From Pseudopyrenochaeta lycopersici (lineage: Eukaryota > Ascomycota > Dothideomycetes > Pleosporales > Pseudopyrenochaetaceae): a stretch of 32,987 bases of DNA. The translations under genes were made by a program, and so were the position numbers. The DNA is taken from the NCBI GenBank assembly GCA_003313425.1, contig NHZP01000126.1:1-32987 (forward strand), written 5' to 3'. This document shows positions 1 to 10,047 of this stretch, in pieces. The notes below the pieces were generated by a model that ran no database searches, was not told where the DNA came from, and saw nothing but the letters and a program-made list of their open reading frames with translations. Within the stretch, counting starts at the first letter, position 1, and each line of letters opens with the position of its first letter.

Positions 1-1339
1 GTTACATTATCCACCCAAAGGCTGTTGAGGATGATATTGGGGTTTGTACCATTTTGGCGGTCTGTACGCGGTAAAGACTGTGTAGAGGAGAGATATACGC
101 TTCACCACGAGCTCAGTAGCATCAATGACCACATGATCTCCCACATCGTATGGATGCTTAACGAACAGGAATACACACGATCCAAGGACTTCTTGGCATG
201 TAGTAGCGAACACAAAGGATAACGACAGCAAGGCTGTGGCAGATGCCGCGAGGGCTCCCACCAGATTTGGACTGAGGAACATGACTGAGCGCTGCTGTTA
301 GGTAGAGACGAAGGCGATTCGAAAGTGGCACTTACCAAAAATCACAATACTCAATAGGAATGCAGTAAGCGACAGGATGTTGTTGAGTTCATTGATGGCT
401 TGCAACGTCGTCTCCGCGAGTAACCATGGATATGAACATGTCCAGAATAGCGTCAGAATAACAGATGTCGCAAGAGGTCTTCCCGTTCAGACGATCCCGA
501 ACGGCTTGGCGTATTTGAAGACCAGAAGCGTGTCTTTCTTGGTCCGAAGGCATCGGCTTACATGCCTGGCGAGCTGCTTTGTCGATTTCCTACTTCCCAA
601 TGCGGCTCGTACCTCTTCTTCTACCATTGCGGTTGTCCACAACGCAGACGGCTCTGCAACCCGTGACATAGACCCCGCAGCGCTGTACAGTGCCACTAGA
701 TCACTGAACTGAGCTTTTGTGCCTGAAATCCTCAAATTGCGACGTGTGCGGAGGATCTCAATGACGAATTGCTTTACTAGTAGGATACAGGAACAAATCA
801 TCAAAGCTTTCAAGATAGACTGAACAGTGTGCTTCCATGTACGGTCTGTGTCAATAAACTAATTCGAGATTAGCGCCTCATTTGACTGGGCCATACCAAG
901 ACTTACCAATGCGACAGCAAATTGATTCAATATCATCCACAGGACGAGTGATATAGGGTTCCCCAGCCTTTGTAGAAAGCTCGGGGTACTGTATTTTCCC
1001 TGGAATTGTCCGACTGCTGAAGCACCTGGCGATCTTCGGCAGAACATAGGCGACTACTCTGCAAGCCCATAGGCTTAGCCAGACAGATTCAATCGTGATC
1101 CAAAATCGTTTCTCATCTGTCCCGCAATCGTGTATTTAGGCAAGCCATTCGAGGTTTTGTCGTTCCGTAGGAAGGCAGCAACAATAGGAATCGCGAGAAT
1201 CAACGTTAATGGCGCTATGAATAGGATGTATCGTTAAGAGAACTAAGTTGTCGCAGCCATCCTATCAACGCTTTGCTGCTCGACCCTGGAGAAACCGTGT
1301 CTTTTCCGACGTTGAGGCTTTTTCTTCATCTATTGCCAT
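1..1339 (-). pseudogene. MscS-type mechanosensitive channel relic (fungal Msy-like), truncated by window edge
   Basis: Fungal Msy-like MscS channels gate ions in response to membrane tension in ER or plasma membrane. On the minus strand, pieces of the family appear in the right order but in different frames. These are RYILFIAPLTLILAIP (about 1230-1180), WLSLWACRVVAYVLP (about 1085-1040), GKYSTPSFLQRLGNPISL (about 990-935), LQAINELNNILSLTAFLL (about 405-345), LLSLSFVFAT and FLFVKHPYDVGDHV (about 230-120), and ILNSLWVDNVT (about 35-1). A GTAAGT donor at about 335 and an acceptor near 290 mark one intron. Moving between the blocks needs at least three or four frameshifts, and stop codons lie in the likely N-terminal frame. 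The homology is still running at base 1, so the C-terminal part lies outside the window. The start at 1339 (MAIDEEKAS) is only the nearest plausible ATG. The family call is firm; that the gene is dead is likely. Confidence 0.75.
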
Positions 1340-2439
1340 GTTTGCAAAGATTCAAATCCAGAACAGCAGATCTCATTAATAGACCAGTTCCTCTATCGTG
1401 ATCAAGTGATTAGTCAGCTAGCAATTCCCAAGTGAAGTGGCATTCTCTCGTAATACATTTATATACCATGCCACCGTGATGAGCTTGAAATAAGTCATCT
1501 TAGCGACTGGTAGCATCGAATTTTGATCGCAATAGCAATATGAGCATAGTTGCAAAAAGGATGGACGATACATAGCGCGGGTCTTTTGAACGACTAAATC
1601 CAGTCTAAGGAATTTCACCACCTCCTTCAACGTGCCTCTGCCGACCAAACCCTCGTCAATTTCACAATCAACGCATTGCAGCTCTTGTAGTCTTTAGCAA
1701 GCGAAGGCTGCGATGTACATCCCGGCGGAGACAACGCAGCTCCTTGTAATCTATGCTAGCGCGGGGATTTCTTCTATTATGACGATACGGGTACATTTTA
1801 TTAAACTGTGGATACGACATCCTTGCAGGAGCCTTTCTTTTCTTGGGCTTCAGTACGCATGCGTAACATTCTCGTGACGAATACGAATAGAGTGGCTGAC
1901 ATGCTGCTGGTGTGCTTGCTAGGGATCCTGTGATGCTGATCGCCGTCCCTTATTTCGAGTCGTCTGCTCTGCAGTTGCCAGGCGGCTCGGAGCAGGAGTG
2001 ATGGAATTTTACGATGAGACAAAAGTCTGTCCTTGCTCTGCAGGAGACCCGCCAGAGCAGAAAAGAGTCTAGATACGTATTGGAACGCGCGCCTACCCAT
2101 ACAGGAATGCAATAGCTGGGCTCTCCAAAGAAACCAGCCCTTTATAATGCGCAAACCCAGTTTGTCAGATTACAAATGCCCTTACTACGTGGGTAGGGAT
2201 TAGGCACGCGCGAGACGCAGCTAACTACGTCGGCGCGAGCGGGCAATAGATGCTTTATCACGGAAATACGAATAGCTCCCTGTATACAAACCTCACAGTG
2301 GGTTCAGATGTAGAAGCTTCATGTGGTCACTTCACAGCTTAACTGGATCTTAGGGGACAACATGGTTTGATTTCATAATAGGGGTCTTGGCGTCCATTTT
2401 ACAATCCTTATAAAGCGGAAACACTAATACAGAGGCAAT
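1340..2439. other. Gene-poor stretch, nothing recognised
   Basis: Only short ORFs occur here. The longest (minus strand, 1801-2154, 117 codons) is basic, has no recognisable domain and no clear intron structure. I see no transposon ends or RNA gene. Confidence 0.4.
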
Positions 2440-2997
2440 CTAGAAGAAAAACCAATATTCAGCCATGTAAGACACCTGCTGGTCGTTTGTGCAAGGCGTA
2501 GTAGGGGCCCCTCCCGCGGTCTTCACACGATAGACTGCTTTAACTCCACCCCTGTTGGGCGCTTCCAATCTTGGACCAGATACAGCCAGTCAATTGCACC
2601 ACCTGGAGCGGTGATGTTCGCTGCTTTCGCCGCAGAGAAAGAAATGGGTTATTCGCTTTTGCTAGGTCAAAAGTCGGAACCAGGTCTTTAGTGAAGTAAT
2701 GACGTCCGATTTCGACAGGACTTGGAACTTTGCCAGCAGGGTACTGTTGAGGGCACTGTAGGTGGGTGATGTCAAAGAGCGCCGCAACTGCCCCAACACT
2801 GGACGAACCGAGCCGGAGCAGGTGTAGTTTTGGGTGCCAAGTCCCCGAACAACGAGCTTTGCAGTGGATCCCAGAGGGGGCTTTGGTAGGCAGGTCTGCG
2901 GTAGGGATAGGTTACAAGGCACTGGTGGTGGGGCTGCGCTGACGGCTGCGCATAGCGAGCGCAGAACAATAAATAGAACAAGACTGTGGCGAGCCAT
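2440..2997 (-). pseudogene. Secreted DUF3455-family protein, two frameshifts
   Basis: DUF3455 is a fungal family of small secreted proteins of unknown biochemical role. The start at 2997 gives a clear signal peptide (MARHSLVLFIVLRSLCAAVSAA). A short Pro/Cys stretch and the family hallmark GTQNYTC follow. Near 2775 the frame must shift to continue as GAVAALFDITHLQCP, EIGRHYFTKDLVPTFDL and ITAPGGAIDWLYL. Near 2570 it must shift again to reach GGVKAVYRVKTAGGAP and the conserved tail YMAEYWFFF with a stop at 2440. All family blocks are present and in order, so the gene was recently complete. No intron-like sequence explains either shift. It could instead be two indel errors in the assembly, which reads would show. 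Confidence 0.78.
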
Positions 2998-3492
2998 GAT
3001 GAAAGTCTTTGGTAAGCTAGGTGGAAATCGCTCATGATATCAACTCTATGGCCAAAGCATTTGTTATATGCGAGATAGAATGATTTCTTTACTAGGTTTT
3101 GCTAGACTGACCGAGTGTGTTCTGGTAATTAGTTGGGTGAACATCTTCGCCATTTCGCAAGAGTATTACTGCGTGGTGTCGACGCGTAGCCTACGCTCTA
3201 AAGGGCGGCACTCGGACACTGCTCGTCTCTAGGACGAATGGCTTGCTTGCGTCTAATATGCGACAAGTGGGAAATCATACTTGTCGAGTATCGTCTATTA
3301 ATCCCTGGCGTCAACACGCACAAACTCGCAGCTTAGCTCGTTCTAGGTCAATCAGGGCTATGCGCTCTTGCGTAAACGCTACCTGTAGCAGAACTTGGAT
3401 CAGATCAGCCCTTTGCACCGGGCCGTCCAAGTGATTCGCACCAAAGCTGGGCATCGGCGGGGGATACAGCATCGGACCACATGGGCTATACT
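2998..3492. other. Intergenic stretch, nothing recognised
   Basis: This lies between two minus-strand relics. It holds only short low-quality ORFs, for example plus-strand 3243-3434, with no domain, repeat or RNA signature. It should contain the upstream region of the DUF3455 relic. Confidence 0.35.
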
Positions 3493-4040
3493 CTACATGG
3501 GCGAGTTTCTAAAGGCGGCATTTGTGACGAGATTACTGTCTTCTACTCTTACATCCACGGCTGTCATCTGGCGGCGGTCTGTAGGAAGTTCCACCGTAGG
3601 TATAGGGACGTCTCGCAGCTCGTCATACGCAAAGTCGATGCTCTCCAAGCTCGAGGCGAAGGCATCTTCGAATACCTTACACTCCCCAGTGTGGATGGGA
3701 GCACGTCAGGTGCCTCTAGCGCGAGCAGCTCTCTCTGGAATCCATCGGTAAAGTCTGCCACTTGGCTTGGCTGGAGTGGTGCAGACCCCAAGTCGAGGCT
3801 TACCGGCTCACGTAGTTCTTGTGACGAATGCTCCTGCCGGGTCACCTGTTGGCTTTTGAGGGCCGTGTTCTCCGCTATGAGTGCTTCACATCTTGACTTC
3901 AGCTTTTCAAACTCGTCTTTGGACGCCTGGGCCTGCTTGGCCTGTCTCTCGCGAAACCTACGCTGGGCGTCTCTATTCTGGCATACGGCGCTTGGGCTCA
4001 GGCATGGCAGGCGTATATGTGCAGAGCTGCGGCGATGCAC
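3493..4040 (-). pseudogene. Small bZIP transcription factor, frameshifted
   Basis: bZIP proteins bind DNA as dimers. The minus strand reads QNRDAQRRFRERQAKQAQ, the fungal basic region (N-x2-AQ-x2-FR), followed by a heptad stretch through about KSRCEALIAENTALKSQ. The basic cluster just upstream (PEPKRRMP, near 4000-3975) is in a neighbouring frame that meets a stop, so a shift near 3975 is needed. A second shift near 3675 moves from LPSTLG to CKVFEDAFASSLESIDFA and then YDELRDVPIPTVELP with DRRQMTAVD, ending at a stop at 3493. The downstream part in the second frame is well formed, so the original protein was about 180 residues. The open minus-strand ORF (3564-4040) is only a partial read-through. 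I am sure of the bZIP region and moderately sure that the gene is broken. Confidence 0.7.
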
Positions 4041-4776
4041 TGTCTAGATAAGCGCTGACCCGTGTGGGTGTGCATGGATGGGATATTGCTGCCGTTTAAA
4101 AGCCTATGGGCTGGATGGGCCCCACGGGACATGGCTTAGCTGCACGTCTATGTAAGTGAATGATGCGTGCTGGTAAGAAAGAGCTATTCTTGAACTGCGC
4201 AGCACTAAAAATAATCTCATGGGAACAGTCCAGTGGGGCATCGCCCAGCACCTGCGCCACTAATCCAGTGTTCATGGCGATGCTGCCTACCACAACAGTA
4301 AGCTGGACAACACCTTCAACACTTTCTCCGCCTGGTTGCTTACCATCCAAACAAGCCTGTAGTAACAGAGAAGCGTCTTACTGTACGGCCTTACCCTCTT
4401 TCAAATCAGTTGTGCGTATGCAACCTACATGATATGATTAGCTGTCTCACTTTACATAGCGAATGGGATCTTGTCGCACTGAACGTGCTAAAACGATGAA
4501 AGTTGAGATAATGGTGATACGCAGCAGCGTTGTATTGATTGATGTTGTGTCTGAAGTGTGGGGTAGTCCAACCCGCAGATTTACATGCAGCATCACTGCT
4601 GGATTACTAATACAGTTGCTTCCTGGGCTCGCTAGAGCATACCCCGGCCTGCGACAGATCTTCTAGTGTCTCATTCGGCCCATGGCGCACGTTGCTTCAT
4701 TGTCTTCAACAAGCAGAGATCAAATTGGCGATGGAAGCCTCTACTGACGAGCACCGCTCTTAGTCCTAATACCACC
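4041..4776. other. Intergenic stretch before the hAT-type MITE
   Basis: Short ORFs occur on both strands (84 codons minus at 4096-4350, 90 codons plus at 4160-4432), with no recognisable domain. The last 8 bases before the following MITE form its target duplication. Confidence 0.35.
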
Positions 4777-4784
4777 CTTCTCCG

Positions 4785-5006
4785 CAGACTTGCCAACAAA
4801 CAGGACAGGAAACTCCTGATAGCTCCTGACCTTGGACCAAGTCAAAGCTTTTTACGTGCACGAGCCTAAAGGAGATACTTGCACTCGTCTTTGAGCGGTA
4901 TAGCTATACATGTATATACAAATTGTCCGTGCCTGTGATAAGATATACGTTTAGGTCGGAGTTCAAGCGCGCCTTGGCGCTCATTTCCTGCTTGTTGACA
5001 AATCTG
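4785..5006 (-). mobile_element. hAT-type MITE, copy A
   Basis: This is a 222-bp non-coding element with terminal inverted repeats. The left end is CAGACTTGCCAACAAACAGG. The right end, read on the other strand, is CAGATTTGTCAACAAGCAGG. It is flanked by a perfect 8-bp duplication CTTCTCCG (4777-4784 and 5007-5014). CAG-type ends with 8-bp duplications are typical of the hAT superfamily. It is clearly homologous along its whole length, in inverted orientation, to the element at 20448-20672. It encodes no transposase; the short ORFs inside are chance. Confidence 0.9.
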
Positions 5007-5014
5007 CTTCTCCG

Positions 5015-5377
5015 TAGTCGCCTGTGGGAGCTTAGGTGCGGCAGATGGGTCGCACACGAGCACAAGCTACATACGGCCTCGTAATTGTGCAGGGCGAGAA
5101 AGCGGCTGTGCCAGCCCAGAACTAGCAGCGCGGCACAGCGCAAGCATTTCCAATCATATTAGCGGAAGCGGACGGCGTTCGCCGCAATTGTAATTCAGGC
5201 CCAACAGAGGTCTGTCATCCTGGCACGGCCGTCTATTTGATCATGCGTGAACGTGGCACAGACGCGCCGCGTCGATCTAGATGCCGACAATTACACGCGC
5301 ACAGCCTAGTATCCACAGGTTCTTCTGCTACCTTAGATTTCTCCGCAATTGCGGACGCGGAGACTCAGCCTTGTGGG
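5015..5377. other. Short spacer between two MITEs
   Basis: This DNA separates the hAT-type MITE from the first 3-bp-duplication MITE. I see no gene, repeat or RNA in it. Confidence 0.35.
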
Positions 5378-5380
5378 TAT

Positions 5381-5601
5381 CTGTCAGATACAAGGAGAAC
5401 CTTAGATGTACTGCATAGGGAAGAGCTATCAATAGTAGGACCGATAACTACTACTATCTGCGGAACCTCCGGAAGCAGAGGAGATATAGGAAAAAGCGGG
5501 GGACAGAACACGAAAAAGAAGACAATCATCATTTTTGAAACCTGATCCATGATCTCGATCACCAATTTCTGATAAGCGCATTTCAGCATCCCATCTGACA
5601 G
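5381..5601 (-). mobile_element. TTGTCAGAT-family MITE, copy 1 (subfamily I)
   Basis: A 221-bp element with ends CTGTCAGAT and ATCTGACAG and a 3-bp duplication TAT (5378-5380 and 5602-5604). It is inverted relative to the copy at 13338-13558, with the same length and near-identical sequence. The core contains CGGAACCTCCGGAAGCAGAG. It has no coding capacity. The superfamily is unassigned: duplications differ between copies (TAT, GAA, CAC, CAT, GTG, GAT), so TA- or TWA-specific families do not fit. Confidence 0.88.
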
Positions 5602-5604
5602 TAT

Positions 5605-6876
5605 CTCACTGGTCGAGGTGTTTTTGGGGTGTAATGGTCCCCCTGGCAACTCGGTACTGTAGGCGCAGGTACATGACATGACGAAGCGGCGCTGTTGCAG
5701 ATCGCGAGCCACGACTGTGAGAACAAGCGTCGGCCAGATTCTACCCTGTCGATGTGGATAGCAAATGACGGCCGAGAATATCACCGGAATTGTTGGGCCC
5801 CGAGTGTGCGACGAGCGTACGCGCGATGCCCAGATTCTGTCTAGTTGGCTTGAGGACGCAGTTGTTTGTGGTCGTCCAGAGGCCAGCTGCTGCGAGACAA
5901 CAGATAACAGCGTCCAGCTGTTGTTCGGCGTAGGTTCCCCAGGGGGGCGGGATCATGAGCGGCGACATTTACTGTCACGTGATTGGATATGCATGCACGC
6001 CACACCATGATTCGGTCTAGCCCGGGTCTGTAAACAACTAGCCATGGTGGAGAGCTCCCACTTGGACGCACTACGGGAAGAGCTACGGGAACCCATTTGG
6101 TATCTGCCAAACTCGGCTTCTTCCACATAATCTGGCATACGCCACCGGGACGGACGCAGACACTTGGTTCCTTGGTCATATAAACGAACCCTACCGACTG
6201 TGGCTAGCAGCCCGTGATCAACCAAAAGCTAGACTCTTTGGTCTCCACGCGGTTGTAGTGACAAACCATGGCCTCAGCGTTTGCCGCCCGGCCTCGGTCA
6301 TTTTCTACCTTGCCCATGCGCAGCGCTCTAACTTCCTCACTTCGCATCGAGCCGGGCGCGGCAGAAGTCAGGTTGAGAGTACGGGCGCTATGGCGGCCCA
6401 TCTTGTCATTAAGTTCCACTTGCGGAGAACTACCAGACGCAACGGCCACGCATTTCCCACACAGGAAAAGTCTCCTTGAGGAGATCTCACCTATCCCCTT
6501 CCTAAGCGCGTTGCGTAGCTGCGCGTAGGCTACGGATTGAGAGCACTGCCCATAGTCTACGACCGATAGCAAGGCCATTCAAGCCGTGCCATACGATGCA
6601 GCTCCACGGCAAGCCGCTGTCGTGGGTTTCTGCAGCAGAACCGCTCACGGCGTGCCGGGTATGCACAATGCGCCGAAGTGAGGCACAGCAGCCACGCTAC
6701 AGCGCTGGCAGAGGGCTACCAGCGTAATTGTGCGTGGATCCTTGCTGCAAAATTATGTTCTGGTAGCTCGCCTTGCGAGCGGTGGCCGGGCCCCGGTCCC
6801 AGATACTCCCATAACGAACTTTGCCTGTCGAGAGTATAAGGGACAGAGCTAGTCAAACGTCCAGCAATGATGCATC
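5605..6876. other. Long stretch with overlapping ORFs but no recognised gene
   Basis: Several overlapping minus-strand ORFs of 75-124 codons cover 5741-6578, and a plus-strand ORF lies at 6268-6528. None shows a domain I recognise, and the pieces do not join into a family pattern. They could be a decayed gene. The last 250 bases before 6877 contain a TATA-like GAGTATAAGGG about 45 bp before the bZIP-like start codon and probably act as its promoter. Confidence 0.35.
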
Positions 6877-7973
6877 ATGCACTACGAATCACCACCGAGT
6901 CTGAAGGAGCGCATGGGAACAGAGTCACCCGGTGTCCGTATTTCGAGCATCCCCAACACAGCCGTCTTCCACAGCATGGACGACTCTGTTCGAAGAAAGC
7001 GTGAGAATAACCGAATAGCGCAGAGGACATACAGAAAGAAACGGAGTCAGGGATACGTTGCTGCGAGCAATGGCCGGCCCGGTCGACCCAGGGCCCCAGG
7101 AACGTGGCTACAGGGCGGTATGTTGCACATGTTCCCGATGCGTGGAGTGAGGTAGCGCCTGACATTTCCAAAGAGCCCCAGGAAGTCCTGGAGCAGCCGC
7201 ACCAGAGCCTGTGTATGAGTCCTGGCGGTTCGCTAGACGACTTCATTGCAACAGAGGTGTACGCAGCCCAGGCTGAAGACCACGCTCTGCCACCCCAGGT
7301 TGATGAGCAGAACATGGCCCCGGAAGAACACGACGCAGGCTTCGATGCTCTACTCGATGCGTTCCAAGCGCCGCCCAGCTTCACGGAGGAGCCCTGCCGC
7401 AGCGAAGTCTACGGGCAGGCGACGGAGGACCACGGTGTCGAGGAAATCATGGCCAGCAGACCGAGCACCTACAACGCGTCAGTGGACGAGCACCGCCGCC
7501 ACCAGGCGGCCCTGGGTCTGCAGAGTCTGTCAGAGGCCAGTCTTCCTCAGCAGGGTCCGCCCAACTTCGCGACGTGGGTCCGACCGGAAATGATCACGGG
7601 CCGCGATAGCCTTCGCTCGGCCGCAGGTCCAGCAGCAATGTATCGAAGTCCTTGTGAGCTCCTTGCCGGTACTGGCGCGGCCGCCCAGGACGCTGTGCAC
7701 TATTTTGGCCTGCCTACGCCGCCGTATGCGTGTGGTGAAGCTGCTCCTCGCCCACTGCAGGCCGCTCATTGCTGCCCCGGCACCACCGACATCCGAGTCG
7801 ACTACCACGAGGGAGCCATGGCATTCAATGGGCCGGCCACGCGAATGGGCGGGTGCCACATCGCAATGGTGTGCATCCCAGTCATGTACCAGCCGCAAGC
7901 ATGTTACTCACCCCGTCACGTCCCAGTTTGTATCACCAAGCACATTCTCGAGATATTGGCACGTTTGAGCTGA
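6877..7973 (+). CDS. bZIP-like transcription factor without visible leucine zipper, two exons
   Basis: Likely a nuclear DNA-binding regulator. Exon 1 is 6877-7117 and exon 2 is 7174-7973. The 56-nt intron (GTATGT donor, CTGAC branch, AAG acceptor) joins the two frames and gives a protein of 346 residues. Residues about 38-56 carry a fungal bZIP basic region, RRKRENNRIAQRTYRKKR (N-x7-R). No heptad leucine repeat follows. Instead there is GRPGRPRAPG, which resembles an AT-hook, then an acidic, Pro/Gln-rich region with GLPTPPY and a Cys/His-containing tail. Zipperless basic regions are known in the fungal bANK group (ToxE type), but I see no ankyrin repeats here. Single-ATG start; the next ATG is 12 codons later. 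The DNA-binding call is good; target and role are unknown. Confidence 0.72.
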
Positions 7974-8265
7974 ACACAATACGCCTCTGTATGAGACATG
8001 TCTATACGCCTATTTTCTAGCCGTAAGCATCTTGTTACTGTGGCCATGACTACCCTAGCTCACATTGGTATAATCAATTCGGCAGCAATTCGCCGCCGTC
8101 CCCACCCCTAGCAAGCATAGACATGATTGCAAACACATAACGACACAAGTCAGTACACGAAGGACAGTTCATAGTGCCGATTGGATAACCATCCCACAGA
8201 TAGGTCTCCAATAACATCTGCGAAGGGCGATCTGGTAAACAACCCTTAGAAAAAGGTCCAATCAT

Positions 8266-8490
8266 TCCGTCAGATTCAAGGTCTATTTGGCTTGATCTTT
8301 TAATGAATTTTTGATGATGAGCGTGATTGATTGATTGTGTGTTCTCTCCCCTCCTTTCTATGACTGCTGTGCGTCCGGAGGTTCCGAAGACCGTAGTATC
8401 GGTCCTTCTATTAATCGCTCTTTCCTGTGTAGTACTTCTGAGTTTATCTTTTATAGCTAACAGGCCTTACAGCACTTGTGTAATCGGACA
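8266..8490 (+). mobile_element. TTGTCAGAT-family MITE, copy 2 (subfamily II)
   Basis: A 225-bp element, same length as its inverted partner at 24096-24320 and near-identical to it. The duplication is CAT (8263-8265 and 8491-8493). The termini are degraded (TCCGTCAGATT and AATCGGACA) compared with TTGTCAGATT in the partner. It shares the core around TCCGGAGGTTCCG and TATCGGTCC with subfamily I, but its outer ends differ. The right duplication directly abuts the stop codon of the neighbouring minus-strand gene. Confidence 0.85.
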
Positions 8491-8493
8491 CAT

Positions 8494-8960
8494 TCATGTT
8501 CTGCCTTCCACGTGACCAAGACTCAGTCGTGCTAGATACTCCATGTCGTCCATGTATTTCCAAAGCTCGACATGCGCCGCTGCTTCTGTAGGATTTGCTT
8601 CAGCTGAAGGAACCAATTCGCGATCCCGGTAATAGTCGTCCTCATCTTCTGACCAGCAATCATCATCCCAATTATCCGGATCGTAATTCAGCGGAACAGG
8701 GTCATCTTCGCTCCATCCACCACATTCTTCACAGTACAGTGCATCTGTTCTCGTTAGCCCGCTTCGTAGATCTTTGACATTGTATTACCCGGTGTTTGCG
8801 CGTCAAGAAGATCGTAGAACTGGTCTTGCATCCCCATCAGAAGTGGCTGAACTGGAGAGCCTTGTGGGACTTCTGAGACCATTGCCTGCACTTCAGAGAT
8901 GCGGCCCCTCAGATGGGCACAGATATCTTGGCTAAGTGGCCTATTGCTCTCGTACTCCAT
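8494..8960 (-). CDS. Small acidic protein of unknown function, two exons
   Basis: Exon 1 is 8960-8789 and exon 2 is 8744-8494. The 44-nt intron (GTAATA donor, GCTAAC branch, CAG acceptor) removes an in-frame stop and gives an uninterrupted 140-residue protein. The N-terminal half is helical in composition (QDICAHLRGRISEVQAMVSE). At about 58-70 it reads ALYCEECGGWSEDD, a C-x2-C pair followed by a strongly acidic, aromatic stretch (NYDPDNWDDDCWSEDEDDYY). The tail contains HVELWKYMDDMEYLARLSLG. There is no signal peptide or membrane segment. I do not recognise a family. The perfect intron and clean frame make it a credible gene. The stop codon lies 4 bases from the end of MITE copy 2. Confidence 0.62.
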
Positions 8961-10047
8961 TTCGATACCCTATGCTATATCGTATTGACAGAGCGGGCAT
9001 TTTATGCCTGGATATGTAGTAAGCTTACCTTGGCTGTACTGAAACCATCTCATTAGAATTGAGTGATTGTTTCTATCGGCTATAAACCAGGACGTGCTTA
9101 GCGCAGATTCGATGAACCGCTTACAACGAGGCACGAAAGATTCACTTAATCTATGATATAAATCTCTGATAATACACTTGCGCTATATGTAGACGAAAGA
9201 AACCATTAAGCTCGTCCTATCGCGCGTTAGGTGGGAAGTAGACAGCTTGCTTGTCGAAAGATAATGTCCAACTAGTGTCCGAATTGTGACTTAGTGAAAA
9301 CACAGCTTATTTGTGTCGCACAGAGAACTAGTCCCTATGGCGTCCGAGTCGTGGACGAGTATTGTTATACTGCCCTTGGCACTGTGTGAACATTGCTCCT
9401 CCGGGCTAACAACCGCGCTAGACTGCTTGCTCTCATGCAACTTGGCTGGCGGACTGGATATGAAATAGAAGAACCCGTGCTTGTCTATAACTTATATCTT
9501 TAAGATTGCTATAGCCTCCCACTGACCGCGACGTATAGCATTCCTCCTGCAACGAAAGCCCCAACCAAAGACGTGAACTGCTCGTGGCCGAATTTGGTGG
9601 ACAGCAACAAGAATAAACTGAAAAATGTCACAATAAGGGGCAGCATATCTGATTGACTTTTGGTTCATATGCTAGGGGTGTTTTTAACGCAGTAAACAAT
9701 GACACAATTGATAATCATGACCTGTGGGATACTATTGTTAGTCACATAATTTGCTAGCCAAGCGATTATGCACCAAAAGTTGCGCAGTCAAAATGAACCG
9801 TAATTGAGGTGTCCCGCTTAGGTTTTTCATTTTATGACACGGATATGCACGGATGCATCTTTGCGAGAGGGTACCCTTCATGGGGGAGGTCTGCAATAAC
9901 ACGATACGATTGAGGACATTTAGGCTATTGGGTGGGAGTCACGCTGTATAGTAACTCTGCCTCTCAACCTCGAGGTGTGATAATAGCCGACTCGGGCTGT
10001 AGAGTCCTTATTTACGTCGTCCGTTGGCTTATGCTCCTCTGGCAAAA
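8961..10047. other. 1.1-kb gene-free stretch
   Basis: No ORF of note on either strand. It is A+T-richer than the flanking genes. I looked for transposon ends and RNA genes and found none I could support. Confidence 0.45.

Noticed and set aside
3481..4047. 188-codon plus-strand ORF
   Set aside because: It is the reverse shadow of the minus-strand bZIP relic, which has the real family motifs.
5365..5784. 139-codon minus-strand ORF
   Set aside because: Half of it lies inside MITE copy 1 and the rest shows no domain; the frame is chance.
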